From a virus, in IMG/VR virus record IMGVR_UViG_3300031525_000001, positions 62,001 through 126,000 of that record: a DNA stretch of 64,000 nucleotides, one strand, 5' to 3'. The position numbers and the translations under genes were made by a program. This document shows, piece after piece, positions 16,603 through 25,120 of the stretch (within the stretch, counting starts at the first letter, position 1; every line of letters begins with the position of its first letter). A model generated the notes under the pieces. That model had not been told where the DNA came from and made no database searches. It saw only the letters and a list, made by a program, of their open reading frames with translations.

Positions 16603-18254
16603 ACCCTCTTTTTCGAAAGAAAGCTCTCGACCCTTGGTTTGAACAAATCAACGAGCCCGATTACGCTGAGCATCAGCACCACTCTGACCCCGGTTACTCT
16701 ACCCAAAACGGCAAGGATTACGCGGGTCGCGGCTCCACTGAGAATGAGGGTGGTGCGCTTCAAGACGGTATTCCCGCCGATCTCCTGTCCATCGAACTCG
16801 GTAAAACTGGCAAGACCGCCGACAACGACGACGACTTCTATCGCGAGTTAGAGCAAGAGGGACAGCAAGACAGGGAACTGCACGAAGAGACTCAGCCCGC
16901 TGAATATGATGAGGCGTTAAACCGCGCTCTGACAGCCCTCGACGTGCTCGCTAAGATTCCTTCGAGCCAAGACATTCAGGGCTGCGCCCAGATGACCGCC
17001 GCCGACTTACGCCAGTTCGCCGAAGAGTACAAGAATGGCAAAGCGCGTCGATTCTCAAGTGACGAGGACAACCCGCACGTCACCTCGATGCCCAGTGCTC
17101 CAGCCCCAGTCGATCCCAGTGATGCAACATTCTTCAAGGAGAGTGATCCCATGTCCGATCAATTTTCGCCTACCGAAGAGAAGATCAATGCCGTTGCCGC
17201 AGGTAGTGGGTTCCGCTATGGGGGACACGTTACGGACGGAACTACGTTGTGGTTCAGGGGGAACAGTGAGCGGCTTTCGTTTAATCCCAAGACTGGGAAC
17301 GTTTCGTACCTGAGGAACGGGAAAGTTGAATCGGAGTGCCCCGTTGACCAACTCAAGCATATCGCGTCTGCCGAAGATTTTCATAGAGCTTTGAAGAAGC
17401 AACTCGGTCAGGATAAGACGGGCGCTATTCGTCCGTCTCCCCACGCTGTGTTCGAAAATAAAGTCGATAATGCTACTGGGAAACAGCCCGAAGCACCGCC
17501 AGAGCCTTCCGATGACGAAGTGATGCAGGCTCAGAAAACTCTCGAAAACGCGGGGGTTGGCGATCAGATTGGTGTCAACGCTGCGGAAGAAAGCGAAGCA
17601 ACTCTCCCCGATGATTGGCCGGAAGGCTGGCATTTGTACGACCCGAAGACTGGGGAAGAAATCAAGAAGAAATCCGCCCCGAAAGAGGCGGCTGTCACCA
17701 AGACCTATGGCACGGGCACGCCTCCGGGCGGCACCCCGAACGACCCAAGCGTGGACATCGAAGATGACGAAGATGATAAAACCGCAGCCGCAAAGACGGC
17801 ACTGGTTGGCATTCACGAGACGCCGAAGTTTCTCCCACCTCGTGACGATGTGCGTCGGCACCTCGATGAACAGGTGCAAGACGAGGTAATGGAAGGCGTG
17901 ATGGATGGCGTGAAAGATGACAAGACCGCCGCCTCGGACGATCAGGCAAACGAATTTTACTTGGACAAAGTTGACAGCATGAAAGCCGAAGCCAAGGATG
18001 CGTTCATGCTGGACGCCGCCATGCAGCAAGAGGCTCAGGATGCAGGTATGAGCATGGACGAACTGTGGGATGAGGTCGGTGGAGCTTTCACTGAGAACTA
18101 CTACATTTCGGCCTATTCCAAGCAGGGATCGATTGAAGTCTATGAGGGATTGAAGTGCCCTAACTGTAAGAGTACGAAGGGGAAACCCGTCGAGGACGGT
18201 ACAGACGGTGGGGTAAGCTTGCAGGAATGCCTTACCTGCGGGAGCTTTTACTAA
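16599..18254 (+). CDS. Acidic virion-like protein with C-terminal zinc ribbon
   Basis: A 551-residue, strongly acidic protein with long Glu/Asp/Lys-rich linkers. Two regions look folded: residues about 205-260 (FRYGGHVTDGTTLWFRG, with IASAEDFHRAL) and the C-terminus, where CPNCKS...CLTCGSFY forms a zinc ribbon. It contains repeated DDKTAA peptides that also occur in other large proteins here. It immediately precedes the prohead-protease-like gene, so an internal head or scaffold-type role is possible. No enzymatic motif seen. Confidence 0.45.
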   Translation: MNPLFRKKALDPWFEQINEPDYAEHQHHSDPGYSTQNGKDYAGRGSTENEGGALQDGIPADLLSIELGKTGKTADNDDDFYRELEQEGQQDRELHEETQPAEYDEALNRALTALDVLAKIPSSQDIQGCAQMTAADLRQFAEEYKNGKARRFSSDEDNPHVTSMPSAPAPVDPSDATFFKESDPMSDQFSPTEEKINAVAAGSGFRYGGHVTDGTTLWFRGNSERLSFNPKTGNVSYLRNGKVESECPVDQLKHIASAEDFHRALKKQLGQDKTGAIRPSPHAVFENKVDNATGKQPEAPPEPSDDEVMQAQKTLENAGVGDQIGVNAAEESEATLPDDWPEGWHLYDPKTGEEIKKKSAPKEAAVTKTYGTGTPPGGTPNDPSVDIEDDEDDKTAAAKTALVGIHETPKFLPPRDDVRRHLDEQVQDEVMEGVMDGVKDDKTAASDDQANEFYLDKVDSMKAEAKDAFMLDAAMQQEAQDAGMSMDELWDEVGGAFTENYYISAYSKQGSIEVYEGLKCPNCKSTKGKPVEDGTDGGVSLQECLTCGSFY

Positions 18255-18280
18255 CTACAGCCCTCTTAAATAGGAACTCT

Positions 18281-19183
18281 ATGCCCTTTACGAAGATAGC
18301 AAATGCCGCTTTGCAGGAACCAGTCATCGCCCCCGAGGACTGGATCAAGCTGCACGGAAAGCACGTGTTTGGGCAGAAGTCCGCCTCGGGTACAGCCGCC
18401 GCGCAAACCTTCCGCAAGTCCGCCGACACATCGAAATACCTGTTGTCGCACTGCACCATTATGGCGAGCGTTATGGTCGAGGCCGACCCCTACGATTACC
18501 TCATCAAGCCGGAATGCGCTCACCTCGTCAACAACAACGACGACGCATGGACGAATGAAGTTCTGAAGCTCAGCCACAGTAGTTTTGTTGGTGCCTTCAA
18601 CTTCGTAGAGCACTTCCAGAATTCCAAGTACGCGAAGGGGCACATCCTCGACGCCATCCTCCGCAAGATCAAGCTCAATGGTGACGGCTCCGTGTGGGTC
18701 TATTTCTGCGATATCCTTGTTGCCACGGACCTCGGACACGAGAAGCTCATCAATGACATTCGCAGCGAGAAGGTCAAGTACCTTTCAATGGGCTGCGTGA
18801 CGGACCTCGTTATTTGCAGCTATTGCGGTGCTCGCGTAACCGATCAAAACACCTACTGCAACCACCTGTCGTACCAGAAGGGCATGTTCCTTACGGACGA
18901 CGACGGCATTGCTCGCCGCGTGGCTGAGCTTTGCGGACACAAGACAATGGCTAACGGCGGCGTGAAGTTCGTGGAAGCGTCGTGGGTTGCTACCCCGGCT
19001 TTCCCGGGTGCCGCGAAGCGCAATACCGTGGCTGAAGAGTGGGTCGGACCACGCACCAAGTACACCAAGTCATCGACCGCTGGGAAGATAGCAAAAATTG
19101 CCAGTGGAAATGATGAATTCGAAACCCTTGATTTAGGTGATGCTTTAATGAACGCGGACCTGCACGGGAGACTAATACGCTAA
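18281..19183 (+). CDS. Putative prohead maturation protease
   Basis: A 300-residue protein. The ATG at 18281 with a TAGGAACT-like site is preferred over an earlier in-frame start at 18227. The core has a His in GAFNFVEHFQNS, then paired strands (VWVYFCDILVAT), then a Ser in KYLSMGC, the order of viral prohead serine proteases. Directly after that Ser sits a Cys-rich element, CSYCGARV...YCNHLSYQ, a likely zinc finger. Placement just before a scaffold-like gene and upstream of the capsid gene fits a head protease. The catalytic assignment is inference from motif order. Confidence 0.5.
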   Translation: MPFTKIANAALQEPVIAPEDWIKLHGKHVFGQKSASGTAAAQTFRKSADTSKYLLSHCTIMASVMVEADPYDYLIKPECAHLVNNNDDAWTNEVLKLSHSSFVGAFNFVEHFQNSKYAKGHILDAILRKIKLNGDGSVWVYFCDILVATDLGHEKLINDIRSEKVKYLSMGCVTDLVICSYCGARVTDQNTYCNHLSYQKGMFLTDDDGIARRVAELCGHKTMANGGVKFVEASWVATPAFPGAAKRNTVAEEWVGPRTKYTKSSTAGKIAKIASGNDEFETLDLGDALMNADLHGRLIR

Positions 19184-21381
19184 TGGCAAACCAAACGAAA
19201 TCGAAGCTCGCAGCCGCAAAAGCGGCACTCAGCCGCAAACAGGCGGATTTAGACGCTATTGACGACCAGATCATGGGTCTGGACTCCGGTATCCCCTCCG
19301 ATCTTCCCGCGACCCCCGAATTTGACCTCCTCACCGCGAAGCGCGAAGAGCTTGAAGAAGAGATTCGCACGATGCGCGAAGGCGTTCAGTTTATCTCCGA
19401 ATGGGAGAAACTGAAGGGCGGACAGTGGTCGGAAGGCATTCGGTCCCAGTTGGACGGCCTCGACTCAGAAATCGCCAATATCGCTGGCGGCGATGCCGTC
19501 GAGCCGGGTATGGGCGTAGGTCCAGATATGGGAGCCCCGTTGGGCGATCCCCTAGCTCCACCCCCTGCTCCCGACGCTTTAGCAGCACCAGCGGGCGACG
19601 TGGCTCCAGAAGCCGCCCCAGCCCCAGATGCGGCACTAGACGCACCAGCAGCCCCACCAGAAGCACCTGCACCTGCCTTGGAACCTCCTATGGCGAGCGC
19701 AAAATCCGCAGTAAACAAGAAAAATAACTATCAAACCTCTCAAAAGAGGGGCAATTCTGCCTCTCCCGAGATGAAAAAGGAAGGCTCAACCATGGCAACT
19801 CCTACAGCTACCAAGCCCTCGAACTTGAAAGAGAAGCTTGCAGAACTGAAAACGAAGCGCGAGACGATCAAGAGGGAAGCACAGGTTCGCACCGCTGCGG
19901 CGTATACAATCGCCAATACGATGCTTCCGGGTGCCCCCGTCGAAAAGCGTCAGGCATTCGCCTCTTCGCTGCTCCAAGGTAACGACACCAAAGCTCTCGT
20001 TGCTGCCCTCCGTCAAACCGCGATCAACGCCCACTACTCCAAGGTCGCCGAACAATTCAAAGAAGTCCACAAAGTCGAACTCAATGATCTCCTTGAGGAC
20101 CCGTCCGTTCTGAAGTCCGAGCGTTCGGCTGTCGAAAAGGAAATCAAGGGTGACGCGAAGTCGGCTACCTCGAAGAAGGCCGATGACCGCAAGGACGCTG
20201 GTCCGCAGACCGATACGTACAACGACGGTCGTGGATGCGGCGGCGGCACTCACTCCGAGCCGAAGGAAATGGACGCAGCTAAGGCTGCCGAACGTCCCGA
20301 CGCTGGTGAGAAGCCGGGTCAGACCGTGAACCTCAGCGACGGCAAGTCCGCATCCGCGAAGAACGCGAAGTGCAAGGACGGCGAGAAGTGTGCTGGCTGC
20401 GATAGCTGCAAGTCCGCTTCCGACAAGAAGGCTGCTGAGAAGAAGTGCGACAAGTGCAAAGGCGAATGCAAGTGCGCCTCTGCCAAAGCCGTTGCTGCCA
20501 AGGCAAAGAAGGCCGATGAGCCGCCAATGGATGCGCCGATTGACGCACCCGCAGGCGATGCCCCACCGATGGATATGGCCGCTCCCGCAGGCGATGCAGG
20601 GCTGGACGCTCCTCCGATGGATGCAGAAGCTCCCGCTGACGAAGCAGGCGCAATTCTGACCGACGAGAAGAAGATGGTCGTTCAGGAAAAGATCGAGGAA
20701 GTCAACGAGGCTGTCAAGGCCCTTGAGCAGGAAATCCTTGAAGAGAACGAAGAGGAAGTTCCTCTCGCTCTTGAAGAGGGTGAGCCTTCCGAGGAAGAGC
20801 TTGACCTTTCGTCTGTGTTCGATCAGGACGAGATGGAAGACAAAGCCGCGTCACTTGCCAACGAAGGCGACGAGCATCAGGCAGCCGATGACGGCGACAG
20901 CTTCTTCGCCCCAACATCTGCCGCAGGCATGGAATCTGTGCTTGACGACAGCGGTATGCAGGTAGCCAGTATCGAGAGCTATTTCGATATGCAGGGCTCT
21001 GACGCCGATCCACTTTACAGCCTCATTGCTTCCGAAGAGAAGGTTGCAATGAACGTTGAAGGCTTTGACGTTCTGGAATCGTTTACTGGCGAAGTTGCCA
21101 ACAAGCTGAAGCAGAACGAGGCCGGTGCGGAAGACCGCGACAACGAGTCTGACCACGACGAGGACCTCTTCGTGGAAGCAATGAAGGATATCAAGCCTGA
21201 AGAGCAGGGCGCAAAGCGCACTCCTCAGGATGCGGTTCCTCAGTTGCAGTCTCCGAAGTCCGCAGCCGCAAAAACCGCAGCCAAGGCAGACCCGAAGGGC
21301 AGCATCAAGCGTGTCCGCCCGGTCGTAGCCTCACCGAAGCCCGTTGACATCGCCACTGCGCTGTTCGGCGACGACGAGTAA
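19183..21381 (+). CDS. Scaffold/core-like protein, possibly two fused reading frames
   Basis: A 732-residue protein. Residues 1-100 are a coiled-coil region, 100-175 an Ala/Pro linker. At residue 204 (ATG at 19792) a strong AAAAAGGAAGG ribosome binding site lies in frame. The second part has helices (NLKEKLAELKTKRETIKRE), a Cys-rich patch (CAGCDSCKS, CDKCKGECKC), acidic linkers and a final helical part ending in ALFGDDE. Coiled coils plus acidity next to the protease suggest a capsid scaffold. The AT-rich, hairpin-containing DNA before 19792 looks like a former intergenic gap, so two products may be made. Confidence 0.5.
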   Translation: MANQTKSKLAAAKAALSRKQADLDAIDDQIMGLDSGIPSDLPATPEFDLLTAKREELEEEIRTMREGVQFISEWEKLKGGQWSEGIRSQLDGLDSEIANIAGGDAVEPGMGVGPDMGAPLGDPLAPPPAPDALAAPAGDVAPEAAPAPDAALDAPAAPPEAPAPALEPPMASAKSAVNKKNNYQTSQKRGNSASPEMKKEGSTMATPTATKPSNLKEKLAELKTKRETIKREAQVRTAAAYTIANTMLPGAPVEKRQAFASSLLQGNDTKALVAALRQTAINAHYSKVAEQFKEVHKVELNDLLEDPSVLKSERSAVEKEIKGDAKSATSKKADDRKDAGPQTDTYNDGRGCGGGTHSEPKEMDAAKAAERPDAGEKPGQTVNLSDGKSASAKNAKCKDGEKCAGCDSCKSASDKKAAEKKCDKCKGECKCASAKAVAAKAKKADEPPMDAPIDAPAGDAPPMDMAAPAGDAGLDAPPMDAEAPADEAGAILTDEKKMVVQEKIEEVNEAVKALEQEILEENEEEVPLALEEGEPSEEELDLSSVFDQDEMEDKAASLANEGDEHQAADDGDSFFAPTSAAGMESVLDDSGMQVASIESYFDMQGSDADPLYSLIASEEKVAMNVEGFDVLESFTGEVANKLKQNEAGAEDRDNESDHDEDLFVEAMKDIKPEEQGAKRTPQDAVPQLQSPKSAAAKTAAKADPKGSIKRVRPVVASPKPVDIATALFGDDE

Positions 21382-21401
21382 TCCTTTGCAACATGATTGA
21401 A

Positions 21402-21434
21402 GGGGCAGGGGTTTACACAACCCTTGCCCCTTTT
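21402..21434 (+). terminator. Rho-independent terminator after the scaffold-like gene
   Basis: A twelve-pair GC-rich stem (21402-21413 with 21419-21430, one G-U) and five-base loop followed by TTTT. It separates the head-maturation genes from the small genes downstream. Confidence 0.8.
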
Positions 21435-21463
21435 CAATTTTAGACTAGACAAGAAGGAAAAGC

Positions 21464-21472
21464 AGTATTAAG
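21464..21472 (+). promoter_or_regulatory. AGTATTAAG promoter-like motif
   Basis: AGTATTAAG, followed by ATAAATAAGG, lies between the terminator and the small gene at 21491. It is the fullest copy of a motif found before isolated genes across this window. Confidence 0.4.
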
Positions 21473-21490
21473 ATAAATAAGGTGGAGATT

Positions 21491-21685
21491 ATGGACAAGA
21501 CAACGATGTTGATGTCCCCTGCGGCTGGAACAGCGATGGGACGAACGTCTTCAAGTGCTCCCGCTTCTGCTCCTTTGCAGAAGCAAATTACCGACCTATA
21601 TGATCGTCTTGCGGCTACTACCGAGGGCTCGCCAGAGCAGAACTCCGTGTACGCAGAACTCGACCGATTGATCTTCGGGGTCTAG
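21491..21685 (+). CDS. Small hypothetical protein
   Basis: A 64-residue protein (MDKTTMLMSPAAG...). The ATG at 21491 is chosen because AAGGTGGAG precedes it directly; a GTG at 21482 lies inside that site. The Ser/Ala-rich first half is followed by a predicted helix (LQKQITDLYDRLAATTE). No recognised family. It lies directly after a promoter-like motif and forms a unit with the next gene. Confidence 0.5.
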   Translation: MDKTTMLMSPAAGTAMGRTSSSAPASAPLQKQITDLYDRLAATTEGSPEQNSVYAELDRLIFGV

Positions 21686-21693
21686 AACTCCTC

Positions 21694-22008
21694 ATGCCGA
21701 AAATCAATTGGAATTCAATTGATCGGAAGAAATTCCACCAACGAATTCTAGAGGAGAGGCGTGCCTCGAAAGCCACTGATGCGGATGTTGCCAAGTTTGT
21801 CGAGTGGAGAGCCAGCAACCCCGATGTACCCGAGGGTGATTGGTACGCCCATTTCGGGGCCTTTATTTTACCCGGCACGGGGTCTCACCCAGATACGATC
21901 CTCAGTGGAAGTATGACACCATGGGGCGTATGTGTCTACCCTCCGCGAAAGAAAGCCTTTTACGGCCCCGACGAAATTAGTCGCGCCGTATTTGGCGACG
22001 ACGAGTAA
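21694..22008 (+). CDS. Small hypothetical protein ending in FGDDE
   Basis: A 104-residue protein with a basic helical N-terminus (NSIDRKKFHQRILEERRASK) and a Trp-containing middle. Its last five residues, FGDDE, are the same as the last five of the scaffold-like protein at 19183-21381; both are followed by TAATC. No known domain. A terminator follows. Confidence 0.5.
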   Translation: MPKINWNSIDRKKFHQRILEERRASKATDADVAKFVEWRASNPDVPEGDWYAHFGAFILPGTGSHPDTILSGSMTPWGVCVYPPRKKAFYGPDEISRAVFGDDE

Positions 22009-22035
22009 TCAATCTCAACCGAGTGCATCACCAAA

Positions 22036-22065
22036 GGGGTCGCCTAAAAGCGGCCCCTTCATTTT
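22036..22065 (+). terminator. Terminator shared by convergent genes
   Basis: A ten-pair stem (22034-22043 with 22050-22059) with a CTAAAA loop then CATTTT. It lies between the end of a plus-strand gene and the stop of the minus-strand gene at 22066, so it may serve both directions. Confidence 0.65.
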
Positions 22066-22602
22066 CTAGCAATTACAATTTCCCGATCCAGACCCCGAGC
22101 CGCCTCGTCCTGAGCCCACGGATGGCTGGAACCCTTTGTAGTTTGGGCCGTCACGAATAACGAGGCTCGCCCAATCCTTAAACAGGGGAAAATGCAGCCA
22201 GTAGTTGCCCTTGAACTCGATCCAGTACCCGAACATGGCATCCCAACCGGAGTTCAGAACGGTGATGACACCCGTGGCGACGGGAGGCTGCGCGGGAGGA
22301 AGCTGCTGTGGGTATGGGACGGCGGGATTGGGAATCGCGTTCAACTGCGCCCACTTCCACGGTCTGTCCTTGAACGAATTCACGAAACGCGGGAAGATTT
22401 GTTCTTCAGGAAAGTTGCTCATCAGACCAATGCCGTACAGGTCGCGGCCAAATAGGACTGTGGTTTGAACTTTAGCTAAGATGGAAGAGACGGCGAGGAT
22501 GCATCGGTATCCAGTTTGTTCCGTCCCGCCGCCTGTAGGCAGTTGGATAACCTCTGGGGTCTGCATCTGCACTGCTAGAATTTTCGCTGGAGGTGTCGCC
22601 AT
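22066..22602 (-). CDS. Hypothetical protein with Gly/Ser tail
   Basis: A 178-residue protein; start chosen at the ATG at 22602 (MATPPAKIL) because earlier frame residues overlap a divergent gene. It contains aromatic beta-like sequence (WIEFKGNYWLHF) and a Pro-rich linker. It ends in a low-complexity Gly/Ser/Arg tail closing with two Cys. No family recognised. It is an isolated minus-strand gene between plus-strand structural genes. Confidence 0.5.
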   Translation of the reverse strand: MATPPAKILAVQMQTPEVIQLPTGGGTEQTGYRCILAVSSILAKVQTTVLFGRDLYGIGLMSNFPEEQIFPRFVNSFKDRPWKWAQLNAIPNPAVPYPQQLPPAQPPVATGVITVLNSGWDAMFGYWIEFKGNYWLHFPLFKDWASLVIRDGPNYKGFQPSVGSGRGGSGSGSGNCNC

Positions 22603-22633
22603 ACTAAAGATTTGAGTAGTGGTATAATGGGGG

Positions 22634-22831
22634 ATGGTCTTTGAGCCCCGGTGTGTCAAATGCGGTCGCCCCAAGCTAAGCCACACCATCAGTCTGCTGT
22701 GCTGGAGAGGCTATGGACTGGGTTACTGGGACACCCACTACGAGCCCGTCTCTGAGGAAGTCAACGCTCTGTTGATAAAAGCGTGCGCTCTCTATCGAGG
22801 CTCGAAAAGCTACCCAAAGCTGATTTCATAA
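22634..22831 (+). CDS. Small CxxC protein
   Basis: A 65-residue protein beginning MVFEPRCVKCGRPKLSH, half of a zinc knuckle. A TATAAT hexamer lies at 22623-22628, only five bases before the ATG, and a GGGGG run overlaps the ribosome binding region. The gene is divergent from the minus-strand gene at 22602. Unknown function. Confidence 0.45.
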   Translation: MVFEPRCVKCGRPKLSHTISLLCWRGYGLGYWDTHYEPVSEEVNALLIKACALYRGSKSYPKLIS

Positions 22832-22853
22832 TCTCAACAACGTCGTGAAATTC

Positions 22854-22884
22854 AAAGCCTCGGATAAAACTGAGGCTTTATTTT
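22854..22884 (+). terminator. Rho-independent terminator
   Basis: AAAGCCTC pairs with GAGGCTTT around a ten-base loop and is followed by ATTTT. It ends the small divergent gene unit. Confidence 0.7.
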
Positions 22885-22904
22885 CTGCGGCTTAGAAAAT
22901 CGCA

Positions 22905-22965
22905 AGTGAAATTTCCCCGATAACCCAATCCCATTGGGAAATTCCTCCTGAGTTACTAATTCACT
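22905..22965 (+). promoter_or_regulatory. Possible structured leader
   Basis: Bases 22910-22917 (AATTTCCC) pair with 22936-22943 (GGGAAATT), and AGTGA at 22905-22909 can pair with TCACT at 22961-22965. The structure would lie in the leader of the gene at 22997. Function unknown. Confidence 0.3.
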
Positions 22966-22996
22966 GCTTACGGGTCACTTCAGTAAGGAGTCCATC

Positions 22997-23587
22997 ATGT
23001 CACTCAGCACAATCATTCTCGAAGCAGGCGGCGTATTCGCCCTCGCGACCAATCAGGACGGCTCAGGCAATATAGGCGTCAACGTTGAGAACGCCATTTC
23101 TGTATCAGGTACGGTCGCGGTCACACAATCAGGATCGTGGACGGTTGCCGTCTCGGGCTCCGTTGCAGTCACAGGAACTTTCTGGCAGACAACTCAACCC
23201 GTGAGTATTGCCGCAACTGTTGCTGTGCAGCAAGTCCCGGAAACCTCGGGTGGTATGGGTCTACCCTACTCTGCTTCATTAACGAGCACTAAAGAGCAGG
23301 TTAAGGGTTCGGCCGGGCAAATTTACGGCTGGACAATCATGAACAACGGGTCGGCCCTTTGTTACGTTCAGGTCTTCAACAAGCTCAGCACGAACGTCAC
23401 AGTAGGTACTACGACTCCAGACTTTGTGATTCCTGTCCCCGCTCCAGCATCAGGCACGAACGGTGCTGGGCTAGTTCAGGCGATTGATCTCGGTATCGCT
23501 ATGAGCACGGGCATCACCATTGCTTGCACCACGACCCGAACGGGTTCCACGTCGGCAACTTCCGATGTACTATTCTTCTACGCATAA
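22997..23587 (+). CDS. Putative virion surface/decoration protein
   Basis: A 196-residue protein with an AAGGAG ribosome binding site. Residues 30-80 are a chain of short Val/Thr/Ser strands (VSGTVAVTQSG, WTVAVSGSVAVTG) typical of repetitive beta structure in phage surface proteins. The C-terminal half reads as a compact beta domain (YGWTIMNNGSALCYVQVFN). No signal peptide. Probably a decoration or fibre-related protein, together with its neighbour. Confidence 0.5.
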   Translation: MSLSTIILEAGGVFALATNQDGSGNIGVNVENAISVSGTVAVTQSGSWTVAVSGSVAVTGTFWQTTQPVSIAATVAVQQVPETSGGMGLPYSASLTSTKEQVKGSAGQIYGWTIMNNGSALCYVQVFNKLSTNVTVGTTTPDFVIPVPAPASGTNGAGLVQAIDLGIAMSTGITIACTTTRTGSTSATSDVLFFYA

Positions 23588-23599
23588 GGGGACGGCATA

Positions 23600-24238
23600 A
23601 TGTCAATCGCAGAGGTACAGTACACGAGCACAACTGGCGGTTCCCAAGCTTCAAGTCTTACCTACGGAAGCAACAACACTGTTGGTGATCTTCTCATTTT
23701 TATATCCTACACAGGGGGTATCACCAGCGGTGTATCAGACGGTCAAGGGAACACATGGGATTTGGCGATTCAGTCTGGTTCAGCCTCTATTTTCTACGCC
23801 ATGAATTGCAAGGCGGGGTCGAACACCGTAAGTTTTCCCGCTACGTTCGGTACAATTTGGGAATTTAGCGGGGTAGCCGCAACGTCCGCCCTCGATCAAA
23901 CCAATTCTGGCTATTGGTATTCCTCTGCGTATGCCATCAGCTTGACTCCGACTGTGGATAATGAATTGGTGCTTTTTACAACACAATCATATTCGGGGGC
24001 ATCCTATCCAACTGTCGGTGCGAGTTCACCATGGAACCCAGCATATCCCAATCCCGAAAACCGATACGATTATGGTGTCGGTTGTAGTGCCTATCAAATT
24101 CAAACCACGGCAGCAACTCTTAGTAACTCGGGTTGGACCGTGGGAGGCAATGGTGGAGCCGAGCTTGCGGTATCATTCTTTGCCGCACTGCCCGCAAATT
24201 TAATTATGCCGATGGGCTCAATGGGGGTGGTGTGCTAA
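23600..24238 (+). CDS. Putative virion surface protein
   Basis: A 212-residue beta-rich, Ser/Thr/Tyr-rich protein with a jelly-roll-like pattern of alternating strands (DLLIFISYTGG, ELVLFTTQSYSG, GAELAVSFFAAL). It follows the preceding surface gene by 12 bases. Its 3' end overlaps the convergent GIY-YIG gene by 35 bases. No enzyme motif; a fibre, spike or decoration role is inferred from composition. Confidence 0.5.
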   Translation: MSIAEVQYTSTTGGSQASSLTYGSNNTVGDLLIFISYTGGITSGVSDGQGNTWDLAIQSGSASIFYAMNCKAGSNTVSFPATFGTIWEFSGVAATSALDQTNSGYWYSSAYAISLTPTVDNELVLFTTQSYSGASYPTVGASSPWNPAYPNPENRYDYGVGCSAYQIQTTAATLSNSGWTVGGNGGAELAVSFFAALPANLIMPMGSMGVVC

Positions 24239-24953
24239 ACACCACAAAATTTCTTTCGTTTTTCCAGTTATACACCGTGGATCGATTGACGCCATAGAGT
24301 TCAACAAACTCAGCGACAGTCCCTTCCCATGTTAACCAGACTTTGTACAATCCGCCGTAATGTAGGCAGAAGCGTCGATGACCGCCGTAGACACCCTTGG
24401 CGACTTGCTTAAATTCTGTGCCGCAATCTGGACAGGTAAAATCTCTAAGCTTGGAGTTTTCTATTTTGTTGACGGCTGTGGAGAGTTTGCTCATCTTGTT
24501 ACGACGGTCATCATTCCAACTTGCCGCTATTTTTGCGCGTTGAGTAGCGGGCTTGGGTTTGCCTTTGAATAGCAGACTGGTGGTCTCTCTTTGCCGTTTC
24601 GTTGAAACTCTTCCCAATGCTTTTATGCGTAATTTTTCACGTATTTCCGGCGTTGCTGGTACGCCATCCCCGCCTGCCGTCATGTTGTAGCCATCGGGCG
24701 ACAGGGTTTTAAGAAGCAAAATCCATAACTGTTCAAGTTGGTTGAGTTCTTCGGTTGTGGTTGCTTTCGCTAATTGCTGCACGTGGAAATTTTCGGGGCC
24801 GTGTTTGCGAAGAGCGCGGTACAGGTACTCTTGATGGCGCTTTGGTTGTTTTGCGTTCTTCAGGTGTTCACGCCATCTTCCTCGAATGGTCTTTTCGGTT
24901 TTGCCGATGTACATCTTCCCGTCAACCAAGCTGGTTACCAGATAGACAAACAT
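24204..24953 (-). CDS. GIY-YIG homing endonuclease with C-terminal HTH
   Basis: A 249-residue protein. The N-terminal catalytic domain shows VYLVTSLVDGKMYIGKT, then RWREHL, then ELNQLEQLWI and GYNMTAGGDG, the classical order of GIY-YIG nucleases (Tyr pair, Arg, Glu). A basic linker leads to a zinc-like FTCPDCGTEF...FCLHYG segment and a C-terminal helix-turn-helix (VAEFVELYGVNRSTVYNWK) for DNA recognition. Free-standing, on the opposite strand to its surface-protein neighbours, with an AGTATT-type motif upstream. Confidence 0.88.
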   Translation of the reverse strand: MFVYLVTSLVDGKMYIGKTEKTIRGRWREHLKNAKQPKRHQEYLYRALRKHGPENFHVQQLAKATTTEELNQLEQLWILLLKTLSPDGYNMTAGGDGVPATPEIREKLRIKALGRVSTKRQRETTSLLFKGKPKPATQRAKIAASWNDDRRNKMSKLSTAVNKIENSKLRDFTCPDCGTEFKQVAKGVYGGHRRFCLHYGGLYKVWLTWEGTVAEFVELYGVNRSTVYNWKNERNFVVFSTPPPLSPSA

Positions 24954-24965
24954 AAAACCTCTCTA

Positions 24966-24974
24966 CTTAATACG
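24966..24974 (-). promoter_or_regulatory. CGTATTAAG promoter-like motif
   Basis: On the minus strand CGTATTAAGTAGAG lies 13 bases before the GIY-YIG start. The same TATTAAGTAGAG string occurs on the plus strand before the HNH gene at 26780. Confidence 0.4.
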
Positions 24975-25120
24975 GTCAAATCGACAAAAATCGCTAGTTA
25001 GTGAAAAAATTTGATACGCATGTCTTATGTGAGAGTCGTTCAACCTATAGTCCTGAGCCCCCAAAAGGCCGGATTGGGAAGAATAATCAAACTCTCGTAC
25101 ACAAAACTGGAGAAACCAAA

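Noticed and set aside
17055-18029. A 324-codon minus-strand frame opposite the acidic protein
   Set aside because: Phe/Arg-rich composition typical of antisense to Glu/Lys-rich coding DNA; not protein-like.
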